Positions 8,665-18,934 of a stretch of 32,026 nt of DNA are shown in pieces (position 1 is the stretch's first letter; each line of letters begins with the position of its first letter). A model generated the notes under the pieces. The model saw only the letters and a list, made by a program, of their open reading frames with translations, searched no databases and was not told the origin of the DNA. Position numbers and translations under genes: made by a program. The DNA comes from Stagonosporopsis chrysanthemi (Eukaryota; Ascomycota; Dothideomycetes; Pleosporales; Didymellaceae): assembly GCA_022560025.1 (NCBI GenBank), contig JAFISE010000265.1, positions 1 through 32,026 on the forward strand, given 5' to 3'.

Positions 8665-10821
8665 GTGGAGCAGCTGCGGGGAACGAATGCGAAACTTGTT
8701 CCACATGCCGCTGGCTTGTCTTCTCAAGATTCGGATTACATGTTGATGAGCTCTTCGTATGATCGACGCTGGCAATGTATTGCTGGTACTCCTCGCTCAA
8801 AGGTGCATTTCGATATTGCTGCATTGGTGTCGCAACAGGAATAACCACTTCCAACGTTCAGTCTCACAATTTGTTCAGACAGAATTAGCATCCAGGCTCG
8901 CGATGTATGGCACAAGCATCCTTCACGATAACGAAGATCAGGATCTCGCGGCTATCTGGCCTTTGCTGACGCTTGGACAACCTCCGTGCCGTACCGCGAT
9001 CCGCTAGTAGGTATCAATGCTCTGAGGCCTGAGGATCACTTAAGTGGGGATCTAAGACTTCAATCCGAACCGCGATAGCAAAGTCTTTCAACGAAGGAAG
9101 CGGGCCCTTATTTGGAGTGCCGTCAAGTCTGATTGTGGGCTGCCAACACCCATTGGGCGGTTAGTTACCTGGAGGTCGCGCCTTGAGAGACTGAAAGGTG
9201 GAATCTTCTACGGCAGAACCAGTGGTTCACCCGACTTGTTTTTCGAGAGTTCCAATCTCATGAATGCTTCCATTCGCAGATGCGGAAGATCCATTTGCTC
9301 ACACAGACTGCCATTAGTTGTAGGCGCAGTATCTTGACGTATGTTGTGCGCACATGCTCTTCAGTACATATTTTTGGAAGATTCTCAACAAAAGACTCTG
9401 TATCCGTTAATTTTCGTTTCGGAAGACAGCCGTTCGAGTGAGACATGCGATATAGAGGCGTCTTCATTCGTTCTCCGGCGCTTGGAACATAAGATGTCTG
9501 TTTGCATACCAAGCGATGACCCATTTTAGCTTCGTTCTTTTCTTTGCTTTGTTTGTATTCTTGCTCCAGACCAATTTTGACACGCCATATCTAGACTAGC
9601 GGAGTGTACACAAGCACATAATCATACCCCCACCTAGCCTGATAATACCCCAGCTCAGTCACTGCATCTTTGCTGACAGTGCGTAGTCCTAACGCTTAAA
9701 CTCGCATGCCAACAGAGATCAATACAAACTCCAGCATATATCGTTTCCCTGCAGCCGGCCTATTCAACGACAGGGCTATCTCAAGATATACTTGTTCTTG
9801 ATCAGAGATCAGTTATTTGGACTGGAGCGAATGAGTGAAGTGATTAAGTTCTCTGAATTCTGTCCGTAGGAATAAGAGGCTATGTATACGCAAGGTTTTG
9901 GACTGCCTCCTGTTCTAGTCCTAGTGCATCAAGCTGGTAATCTGGTCCGGGTGCATGTTCAGCTCCACCTACTTTTGTGGTAAGTTGTTCCTTCACTAAT
10001 AACAAAAGACTGCAACCATTGTTAATAATCTCACTAAGTTAACCATATCCTAAAGTATTTCGGTGTCTAAAATCCCGCAAATAGTGCACTTCGTGATCAA
10101 ATGAACATCAACGGTTTGCAGTAAGATATCGACGACGCTTACTACCATGCCTTGGTCCACAGCGCGCGCTGCGCCCGAGACATTCAAGATACCTGCCCTT
10201 GATTTAGACTTGGCTACTATTGTAATGTCTGCAATTGCTTTACTCACGACTAATTGCGAGGCTTCAATCGTGCGCTGTTCAAAGGTCATGGCGCTGATGA
10301 ATGAGAGGATGCAATAGCGAACCGCAACACGAACAGACCCTAAGCTCCGGAACATGCATCGTCGAGCCCCTATAGTGATGCGATCTTATTTTCAGACCTC
10401 GCACTGCAACGGCCGGTACATGCATTTGGTGCGGGTCTGATGTAAGTGATTGTGCCTCCTCAAAGTCTCAGACATCAGCTTACTCTATCAGCATTTCATC
10501 CAAGCTTCCGTGCCTATTTCCTTCGCATGCTACTTCTTGCATCCAATGTCAGAAGATGCCAATACATTTAAAAAACTGTCGTGCCAATGTGAGGTGTAAA
10601 GGATGTCAGTGAAGGCCACTAGACTGCATTGGGACTGGACTTCCATCTTTGTCAGTTCTTCATCATCTAAACATCACGCAAGCCATCTCACTTATGCCAA
10701 TCATCAATCGCATCAGGTTTTACGGGTATATCTACTTTTAAGTCATGTCTCGTATCTCATGTGCGCAACACTCATTCCAGCAACCCCAAGCCTTGCAGGA
10801 AGTCTTGTCGTGGCAGTGGAC
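8665..10821. other. Gene-poor stretch with no assignable gene
   Basis: This region lies between element B and the glycerate kinase stop. The longest ATG-initiated frames are on the minus strand (9258-9524, 88 codons; 10050-10355, 101 codons), and neither resembles a family I know. A minus-strand open stretch at about 8665-8854 ends against element B and could be a gene remnant, but its frame opens without an ATG. No tRNA or further transposon ends were seen. Confidence 0.6.
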
Positions 10822-12251
10822 CTAGCGGCGGTGGTGCCTGACACCAAGAGCTAGTCCGACCATAATCATCCTTACAACCTTCTCCGCACCATCCTTGACA
10901 AGATTCTCAGTCTGTACGATTGCTTCTTCCAGCGTGAGAGGTCCCCTCATGATGCTTGTGAAGGCTTTGATACCTGCCCCATAGCATCCATCTGCACCCT
11001 CTCCGATGGTTCCAGCCAGCGCAACAACCTGCGCACCGCGTCGTTTGGCTCGGCGGGCAACCTCTGTCGTCATTTTGCCCTGAGTCGACTGTGAGTCTAG
11101 ACTGCCTTCAGCAGTAATTACGAAATCCCACTTCTTCTCAAAGACACGGTCGAACTCGAAGTACTCGTTAATAGCGTCGCTCCGAGCCCGCAGCCTGGCG
11201 CCAAGCATCATCAAGCCAGCACCAAGACCTCCGCTCGCGCCGCTACCAGGAGCGTTCGAGATGTCTCTCTTTAGTGTGTCTTGCGCAACCTGGGCGAACC
11301 GGTCCAATGCGTCCGCGAGTAGGTCCACTTGCTCCGGTGTAGCACCTTTCTGGGGACCGTACACCCGTGCAACTCCTCTGGGACCACAGAGAATGTTCTT
11401 GATGTTGCACACAGCTTCAATCTGCACCTTCTCGGCTGTACATACATTAGGACAGTTGCCACAGGGGTCTGAGTACACTTACCAGCATCTTTGCGCAGTC
11501 GAGGATGAACACCGCACCAACAAATCTTGGCCAGGCGGGATAGTCCCCGGCCTCCACCTGCCTTGGGGAGCTCTTCGCCCTCTGCATCGAGGAGACGAAC
11601 GCCAAGCGCCTGAAGCATACCCGCACCGCCGTCCGAAGTCCCTGAGTCTCCGCAGCCAATCACGATTTTAGTGCATCCACTATCCAACGCTTTCCTGATC
11701 AGCTCTCCAACGCCATAGGTAGTAGTAACGGTGGGGTCGCGTGAGTCCTTTGGAACAAGACGAAGGCCGGCAGCGGCGGCCATGTCCAGAACAGCTGTCT
11801 TGCCGTCATCGTGGACAAAGCCCAAGTGTGACTTTACAGGTTGGCCAATGGGTCCCGTCACGGTCTCATTTACAATTTGGCCGCCATGGGCCGCCACCAA
11901 GGCACGAGCAAAGCCCTCTCCGCCATCGTGCAGGGGAAGCTTCCGGATGATGACGGATCTCTCGTCGAGAACCTTTCGACAGCCGGCTTCGATGGCATCC
12001 GCAACATGTTCTGGACCAAGGCTTTCCTTGAAACCGGAAGGTGCAATCAGGATTCTGAGCGGATGTCCACCAAGGATCTCTGACGTCGGTGTTGGTAGAA
12101 GACTCGACGCCGAGAGCAGCACCTCATCGACTTGCTCTGCTGGCAAGTTGAAGGTTTTCAAGGTGCGGAGTCTCGGGAGCTTTGGTCGAGTTGCGTCCGG
12201 CACAACAGCTGGAGCGCAGGTATCGATACTGGCAGGAAGCATCGTGAGCAT
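10822..12251 (-). CDS. Glycerate kinase (GlxK/GarK family), two exons
   Basis: Exons 12251-11483 and 11435-10822 (minus) are joined across a 47-bp intron (11436-11482; donor GTAAGT, branch CTAAT, acceptor ACAG), giving 460 residues. The GlxK fold starts near residue 65 with LRILIAPSGFKESL. It continues through HDGGEGF, the GCGDSGTSDGGAGM loop, GGGRGLSRLAK at the exon end, VYGPQKGAT, a GSGASGGLGAG loop and TAEGSLDSQSTQGK. The family phosphorylates D-glycerate with ATP, usually to 2-phosphoglycerate, which feeds glycolysis. The frame is kept across the intron and matches the family (KDAAEKVQIEAVCN). The first 60 or so residues are outside the conserved domain; the start is the first ATG and could be later. 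The gene is head-to-head with the MFS transporter. Confidence 0.9.
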
Positions 12252-13241
12252 CGTTCGATGGTTGTAATCGGAATGGGTATGGTGAAGTGAGTTGTAAAGG
12301 TGGAAAGCAAGTGAGCACTGTGAATGTTAAGTATCGTCGGAGCGAATACTGTTCAGGGCTGCTTGCTGATGCTCTTCAAAGTTGAGCACGCGACACTTCT
12401 TATATCTACCGACCGCATTCTTCTTCCGGACTCAATTGCAATCTTCCGAGGATTATTTCAGCCCATACAGCCTGACGATAATAGTACCACTCCGAGCGAA
12501 GCACAAACACCGCGTTGAGAACACGCTTGCAGCCTCAGGATGCAGCCAACCATCAAACTCAAAACAACGCTAACATCCAGAATAGCAGCCACTGATGGTA
12601 TACTTCCATTCATAGACATGTAGTCTACACAGCCGCGGGTTACGACTACTGAGACATAGCCATCCACCAAGGGTGTCTAGATCGCCGTACATGAAGAACA
12701 AGCTCCTTCCATTCTGTTGATCAAGTCTTGACACGCAAGTCCATTTAATTTTGCTTGCAGCCCCAAGTCTCTTGACGTTGCTCGGCCAGCCAATCAAAGC
12801 AAGTCACGTGCTTTCACCAAGCGCGTTAGTGAATCCAAGTCGCGCAGCGTCCAAGATACTCTTGGCGGCACAGCCAGGTTGATGACGTTTACAAAGAATG
12901 CTGTCAACAATGGTAAAGATCCACATTGCGATACCCTACTGAGGTCAGAGATGCTCCTATTGGCCATGAGTTCATATGTACCTTTGGTACACTTGCTTGC
13001 CACGCGATCTTGTTTCTATTCCTGTTCAGTCACTGCCTGAATGCCTGGACGCTACGAATTGCAAGCATGATTCTGAGCCGCATGGAGACACGAGAGACGG
13101 CATAGGGGTCTTGATTTAGTATTTGCCTTCGGAGGAGTAATCACCAGCCCTGTGGAGGTAACCATTGTCAGCCTCTTTGATGATCATTTCCGCAACACTG
13201 CCTCAGAACCTCAATATTTGCGGAACATAGATTCTCCATAT
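12252..13241. promoter_or_regulatory. Divergent intergenic region between glycerate kinase and MFS genes
   Basis: About 1 kb separates the two diverging start codons and holds no convincing gene. It contains a CCAAT box (12790-12794) and, 11 bp on, a CACGTG E-box (12805-12810), both common fungal promoter words. Their use here is a guess. Confidence 0.4.
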
Positions 13242-15194
13242 ATGATACTGATGGCTCCGGAACCTCCCACTGACAGCAGGTCGACACTCGCTTCGCCAAT
13301 GCTGTCTTGTACCTTTGTTTCGCGAAACTCACGACACTCATTCAGTATGCGTTTACCAGAGAGACTTTACGGAAGGGTCTCAATCAGCGACAACCAAAGT
13401 CCTCGCGACTCCCACGAGCTGCCGAGATTCTCATTCGAGGGTGATGGCAGGCCACTGGTTAGCACGGAACGTCTTTTCAATCAGTGGTCAGGGGATGAGG
13501 AGACTGCATATAACCCTGGGTTCAATGCGATAGAGAGTGCACTAAAATTGGAACAAGATATTATTGTCGGTGAACATCTACATGCGTCTACAAAAACTGC
13601 TGACGCGTACTGCAGATCACTTGGGATGGACCGAATGACCCTGCGAACCCTCTCAACTGGACGCAGTCACGGAAGTGGGTCGTGACAATGCTTGGTGCGT
13701 CTTCAAGCAACGGCTTCACCCTTCGTGGATCGGCTCGCTGACAGTGTACCAGTGTCGATGTTCACTTTCATTAGTCCGTTTTCTTCAACCATGGTTACCC
13801 CAGCACTGCCAGTCATTGCGGATGACTTTGATATACCTGAAGGATTCATACGCCAACTTGTCATGACCATCTTCCTTCTTGGTTATGCTCAAGGGCCATT
13901 CGTACTCGCCCCGCTCAGTGAGATCTATGGCCGAGTCACGGTTCTACAGTATGCCAACCTGATCTATCTTGTCTTCAACACTGCATGTGGCTTTGCCCAG
14001 ACCAAGGAGCAGATGCTCGCTTTCCGCTTCTTGAGCGGCTTAGGCGGAGCAGCTCCTCAAGCAGTATGTCGCCCTCTCACTTCAACCCTCTTCCCGTACC
14101 GCTTGATCTCAACTAACTGGTGTCTAGTTGTGCAATGGCGTCCTCGCTGACACTTGGCGCAAAGAGGAACGCGGCAAAGGCCAAGCGATCTATGGTATGC
14201 TCACCTGGATCAGTCCCTGTGTCGCGCCTATATGCGGCGCATACATCTCGCAAGGCGTTAGCTGGCGATGGATCTTCTGGGCGACCTCGATCTTCACCGT
14301 CCTCGTACAAGTCACCGCACTGTTCTTCCTCCGCGAAACCTTTGCGCCTGCCATTCTGGCAAAGAAGGCTAAGCACATGAGGAAGGCGCTTCAGGGTATT
14401 CGCAAGGACGTCGTTGTACGCACAGAGTACGAGACAGGCGACCGATTTAGCAAGATTCTGCGCAAGCGACTGATCTTGCCGTTCATCATGATGTTCACCC
14501 ATCCAGCAACGCAAGCACCATCAATCTACCGCGCATACCTGTACGGTGTCATGTACCTCATGCTCTCGACCTTTCCACTTGTCTTTGAGGAGGTGTATGA
14601 TATGGATGTTGGCCCAGCGTCTCTCAACTACTTGTCCTTATGTCTGGGCTTCATGATAGGGTTGCAGATCTCGCACCCACTTATGGATGGTGTAAGTATT
14701 CTTGCAGAACCATCGCGTGCTATCAAACTGACAATTCACAGCTTTACGCCCGTATGAAGATATACTATAACGTCGAAGAAGGCCTCCCCGAGTTCCGGGT
14801 GCCTCCCATGATCATCGCCGGCATCCTATGTCCTATCGGGCTCTTTATATATGGCTGGACTGCACAGGCAGGCGTACACTGGATCGCGCCAAATATCGGC
14901 TGCGTGATCGTCGCCATTGGCATGATCATTGGCTTTCAATGCAGTCAGGCATACACCACCGATGCATACGAAGCCAAATATGCAGCTTCTGCTGCTGCAG
15001 TAGGAGCATTCATGCGCACAATGTGTGGCTTCAGCTTTCCACTCTTTGCTGTGCAGATGTACGAGAAGTTGGGTCTGGGGTGGGGGAATAGCTTGCTAGC
15101 CTTCATGACCCTGGGATTGGCGCTGGTCAGTCCGGTATTGCTGTGGTTCTATGGAGCGAAGATGAGGGCTATTAGTACGAGAGGACTGCTTTGA
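13242..15194 (+). CDS. DHA1-type MFS drug:proton antiporter, five exons
   Basis: Exons 13242-13565, 13616-13694, 13753-14063, 14128-14691 and 14742-15194 give 576 residues. The N-terminal 108 residues are polar and cytosolic-looking. Exon 2 carries the ITWDGPNDPANPLNW motif that precedes the first membrane helix in fungal DHA1 carriers. About 12 hydrophobic helices follow. The loop 2-3 signature is PLSEIYGRVTVL; SWRWIFW and ETFAPAILAKKA are also typical. Such proteins export toxins, fungicides or metabolites using the proton gradient. Introns 2-4 have good GT...AG ends and CTGAC or CTAAC branch points. Intron 1 keeps frame only with a GTCGGT donor at 13566; the better-looking GTGAAC at 13570 shifts frame. 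The open frame continues upstream without an ATG, so 13242 or the ATG at 13251 are the likely starts. Confidence 0.88.
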
Positions 15195-15713
15195 GTGTAT
15201 GACTGCGTTGTGAATTATGACTTACGAATAACGGCTGTGCATAGACTTCACTCACACGTGTGTAACATATGTCTTCTTGTTCAAATATTAGCAGAGTTTT
15301 TACAAAACAAGACTATAGCACAGAGCTTCAAGAAGTTCGTTACGTTGATATTCACTTGCTGATCCTACCTCTCTGTCTGCAGACAAGAGCTTTTCGGCGC
15401 TGGCTCTGTCTACTTCCCGATCTCAGAACATTGTCCATCCACCCCGCATCCCAAGACTCCACAGCCTCAAACGATCTCCAGGAATAACAAACGGGCCGAT
15501 CCGCCACAACGTAATTTAATGAACGATCATGGCCGGCTAGACGGCAATCCCCGATGCTGGTCGGGGCCGCGGTAAAAGATTTCGGTACTCGGTTTGACGA
15601 AGGCTTTCCCTCCGAAGTTCGGTCAAATATGCCATAGTAAAGTTTCTATACAGTTTCTCTGGAGCTCAATTGCAGTTGCCAATCCAACACTCGAATAGGC
15701 GCAATACTCCAAC
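15195..15713. other. Intergenic region upstream of the monooxygenase
   Basis: About 520 bp between same-strand genes. It should hold the MFS 3' end and the monooxygenase promoter. No clear TATA box, RNA gene or repeat was seen. Confidence 0.5.
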
Positions 15714-17060
15714 ATGCCGTACCTGAGCTCGCAGCCGAAGATCCTCATTGCAGGGGCCGGTATCGGCGGCCTGACGGCAGCGCTTTCGCTCCACGCGGCA
15801 GGATTTACCGACGTCCAGCTCTTCGAAGCATCGTCAACACTCACAACACTAGGTGTCGGTATTAACGTGCAGCCTTCAGCAGTCCTCATCCTACGGAATC
15901 TCGGACTTCTAAAGGCTCTAGAAAAGACCGGAATTCAAACAGCGGAACTCAATTTCTACAATCGCCATGGCGACTCCATCCTCAGCGAGCCTCGTGGCAA
16001 ACACGCTGGCTATGCTGTTCCTCAATTTTCTATTCACAGAGGCGAATTCCAGATGCTGCTGCTCAGCGCTGTAAAAGAGCGTCTTGGAGAGGACTCTGTC
16101 CACCTCAACCACGCCCTGACCGGTTTCGAGCAAGACGAGAAGAGCATCACCGCTCAATTCTCGCAGCGGCGAGATGGCGCATCCACTGAGCTATCTGGCA
16201 TCTCTGGCGACATCTTGATCGCAGCTGACGGCATCAACTCAACTGCCCGACGCCTTCTGTATCCCAAAGAAGGGCCACCCAAATTCTCAGGCCGCATGCT
16301 GTGGCGTGGGTGCCTGGAGCGCGAACCTTATCTGACAGGTGCAAGCATGGTGTGGGCCGGCCACGCAGATCAGAAGTTCATTGCATACCCTATCTCCCAA
16401 CGTTCATCAGACAAGGGCAAGAGTCTTGTGAATTGGATCGCAGAACTACGAATTAGAGGGAAAGACGACAAGGATCTGACACCGCCCAAGACAGACTGGA
16501 CAAAGGCTGTCGACAAGAGCGTGTTTGAGGGGCCGTTTGAAAGCTGGAAATGTGGCGGCCTGGAAATGAAGGACCTAATCGATAGTACCGACAAAGTGTT
16601 TGAGTTCCCCATGTCTGATCGCGACCCGGTCGACCAATGGTCATTTGGCAGATTAACACTCTTGGGTGATGCAGCACATGCTATGTACCCAATTGGATCG
16701 AACGGCGCGTCACAAGCGATCATCGATGCAGAGACGCTAGCAAAGCATCTTAAAGAGACGACATCGGACGTTGCAGCAGCACTGAAAGCATACGAATTGG
16801 AGCGCCTACCTCCCACAGCCAAGATTGTCATGGCAAACCGCGCGAACGGGCCAGATCACGTTTTGCAAATGGCTGAGGAGAGGGCACCTGATGGTTTCAA
16901 AAACGTCTACGACGTCATTCCTAAGGAAGAGTTGGAAGCCATTGGAACTGTGTATAAAAAGGTTGCGGGATTTGAGATGGACAGTGTTAACGTGAAGGCG
17001 AAAGAAACCCAGGGTGAAAGCGAGAAGCTCCAGCTGAAGAGCCCAAAAGATTGGATATAA
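15714..17060 (+). CDS. FAD-dependent monooxygenase (aromatic hydroxylase type)
   Basis: This intronless 448-residue frame starts at the first ATG (AACATGCC). It has the three fingerprints of group A flavoprotein hydroxylases: GAGIGG at residues 14-19 (FAD ADP-binding Rossmann loop), the DG motif (AADGINSTAR, 171-179) and the GD motif (LLGDAAHAMYP, 316-326). No signal peptide or membrane segment is evident. The family inserts one oxygen atom into an aromatic or related ring using NAD(P)H and O2; members include salicylate hydroxylase, PhzS and 6-hydroxynicotinate monooxygenase. The sequence around MLWRG, MVWAGHADQKFIAYPIS and VNWIAELR is closest in feel to the PhzS/salicylate-hydroxylase-like group. 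The substrate cannot be told from sequence. Its tandem position after an efflux-type MFS gene hints at metabolism or export of a small aromatic. Confidence 0.9.
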   Translation: MPYLSSQPKILIAGAGIGGLTAALSLHAAGFTDVQLFEASSTLTTLGVGINVQPSAVLILRNLGLLKALEKTGIQTAELNFYNRHGDSILSEPRGKHAGYAVPQFSIHRGEFQMLLLSAVKERLGEDSVHLNHALTGFEQDEKSITAQFSQRRDGASTELSGISGDILIAADGINSTARRLLYPKEGPPKFSGRMLWRGCLEREPYLTGASMVWAGHADQKFIAYPISQRSSDKGKSLVNWIAELRIRGKDDKDLTPPKTDWTKAVDKSVFEGPFESWKCGGLEMKDLIDSTDKVFEFPMSDRDPVDQWSFGRLTLLGDAAHAMYPIGSNGASQAIIDAETLAKHLKETTSDVAAALKAYELERLPPTAKIVMANRANGPDHVLQMAEERAPDGFKNVYDVIPKEELEAIGTVYKKVAGFEMDSVNVKAKETQGESEKLQLKSPKDWI

Positions 17061-17666
17061 TCCACGTCAGCCCTCAGGCGTAACAGCTGCTCCATCGAAC
17101 GCGGTAGCTGAAGCAAACCGAATGCGGTAGCCAACAAACTTGTCCCACACGCACACCCACCCAATCATTTGCCAAATAGTGCAGCAGACCATCCGGTTTC
17201 GTGACCTTTCATAGCCACGTTGGCAGTACGCCCACTCCCGACTCAAACAGCTGTGGCGTCCTACCAATCAAAAACGGTGACGCCCGAAACGGTCGCATGT
17301 CAATTTGTGCAACCCGAGCCATAACGATGACGCAGCTGCTAACACAAAGTCGCCTGATTCCCATACGTGCGCTATGCGATTCAATGATTGATTTCCTCTC
17401 CCGTCAGCTCTGGCGCTGAGACGGTCAGAGAACGGAGGGCAAGGACGTAGCGCAGATGAGGCAGCGTGTGACAGGCTCTTCACCACCAAAGCCTCCTTGT
17501 AGCAGCTGCAGTATTTGAACTTCATCTGTTTCCTTATTCCGATTGACTGCTACTCTCGCCAGTCCCTTGTCAAATCTCAAGGTCTCGTTGTCTTGAACTG
17601 CATACCTACACCTCCCCACGGGAGCCCAAACTGCCCATCTCTACCTTGCCAGACTTCCCACCCACC
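17061..17666. other. Intergenic region upstream of the HD-family gene
   Basis: About 600 bp with no gene I can support. A pyrimidine-rich stretch (about 17600-17665) just before the start codon of the next gene is typical of fungal 5' leaders. Confidence 0.5.
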
Positions 17667-18500
17667 ATGCCCGGCCTCGAGTCCATGCGCCGCCGGCTCT
17701 CCAGCATCGCCAAACCCTCTCCCGAATCTATCACTCCCCCATCCCACACACACCCCGACACCCGCCTCCTCGACCCGGACTACTTCAACATCGACGCCGA
17801 AGACCTAACCTGGTTCCACAAAGTCAACCTCGCCGTGCGCCGCGACACAGCCACCCTCCCCCTCGCGACAAACTACATGCACGTCCAACGCGTCACAGTC
17901 AGCGCGTGGAACTTATTCCAGTCCGAGGCCTCGCAGCCATGGGCACGGGACATCGATCCGCGCACCGTTGTGGTCGCGGCGATGGTGGCGTCTCTCGGGG
18001 CGCGGAAGTGCGTCGAAGAGCGCGAGCGGAACGACAGGTCTGGTAGCGCTCACAGAAACCCAGTGAGTTTTGCTGGGATGCAGCATGTGGAAGATGACCT
18101 GCTGTTTGGGTTTCTGCGGCGCTTGGACTGTCCGCCCGATGTGGCGGGGCCGTCGGCGCTGATTGCCAGCCTGGTGTGTTATGAGCGCGAGGTGCGGGAC
18201 AGGGAAATGGTACGCGAGCAGTGTGAAGCGTATCCCGCGTTGCGGTTCGTGCAGGATGCTGTCAGGTTGGATGAGCTGGGGTGTGTGGGGATCGCGCGGC
18301 TGGGAGCGCAGAATCAGGGTACGTTGTTGGAGATGGTGCACAGGATGGACTCGAGGCTGGTGCGTTATGCGGGGTTGATGAAGACGAAGGTGGGGCGGAA
18401 GGAGGCGGAGAGGAGGTGGGTGCAGATGTTGGAGTTTAGGGAGGGGTTGCTGGGGCAGATGGATTGTTCGGTGGGTCTGGAGACGGTTAGAGAAGGTTGA
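17667..18500 (+). CDS. HD-domain phosphohydrolase homologue with a degenerate HD motif
   Basis: The start ATG lies in a good context (CCCACCATGC) and the product is 277 residues without introns. After a polar N-terminus (1-45), residues 68-262 follow the layout of the YpgQ-like HD hydrolases: the first metal-site histidine in NYMHVQRV (H72), the helix that normally carries ALLHDIGD, the VQDADRLDAIG-like segment (VQDAVRLDELG, D197), GIARLGAQ, and the MKT..GRKEAERRWVQMLEFRE tail. The diagnostic HD pair is replaced: the helix reads AAMVASLGARK, with A108-S109 where H-D belongs. The second D of DADRLD is also V199. Family members dephosphorylate nucleotides using two metal ions. This protein should bind metal poorly or not at all and may be a non-catalytic descendant. 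The family call is from pattern memory. Confidence 0.7.
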   Translation: MPGLESMRRRLSSIAKPSPESITPPSHTHPDTRLLDPDYFNIDAEDLTWFHKVNLAVRRDTATLPLATNYMHVQRVTVSAWNLFQSEASQPWARDIDPRTVVVAAMVASLGARKCVEERERNDRSGSAHRNPVSFAGMQHVEDDLLFGFLRRLDCPPDVAGPSALIASLVCYEREVRDREMVREQCEAYPALRFVQDAVRLDELGCVGIARLGAQNQGTLLEMVHRMDSRLVRYAGLMKTKVGRKEAERRWVQMLEFREGLLGQMDCSVGLETVREG

Positions 18501-18934
18501 TCACTCGAGGAAATGTGCATAACTCTTTCTTGACTATTGTATTGGATACATTCTTTGATAGTAACCACAAAAGACGTATATAAGCAACGTGATGGCACCA
18601 CAGGTCTGGAAACCTGTCAGCTGAGAGTCTAGCAAGGAAGCGTTACAGCATGCTATACAGCGATGCCTCAACCATCCTTTTCTGCCCTAGCGTGCCAAAT
18701 TCAGCTGTGACTACTGTCACACTTTGAGGAAACCGCTTAATGCTCAGCTGCGACTCGGATATGTTATGAGCATGTCCGATTCAAAAATGAATCTGCCGCA
18801 AACTCAACTCGAGGGGCACAAGAGTGTTTCTTCAACTCCAGCAATTCTTTCCAGTAATGCGTAGTATAGCCAAGACCTGCTATGGTTTGCGGGCAAGTAG
18901 TCTTCACTGAAGCCGTAGACCGTACAATCAGCAT
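18501..18934. other. Convergent intergenic region
   Basis: It separates the 3' ends of the HD-family and HET genes. A TATATAA-like word at about 18577-18584 has no gene downstream that I can see. Nothing else was found. Confidence 0.5.

Noticed and set aside
10050..10355. 101-codon minus-strand frame starting with ATG
   Set aside because: No family resemblance, no splice partners and no support beyond being open.
11731..12267. 178-codon plus-strand frame
   Set aside because: It is a shadow of the glycerate kinase exon on the other strand, rich in S, R and P as expected for antisense of a GC-rich gene.
13152..13241. Extending the MFS protein to 13152
   Set aside because: The codon there is GTG, not an accepted start in a fungal nuclear gene; the first in-frame ATG is 13242.
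17646..17666. Extending the HD-family protein to 17646
   Set aside because: That codon is TTG; the ATG at 17667 has a good start context.
17913..18341. 142-codon minus-strand frame
   Set aside because: It is antisense to the HD-family gene and has no recognisable motif.
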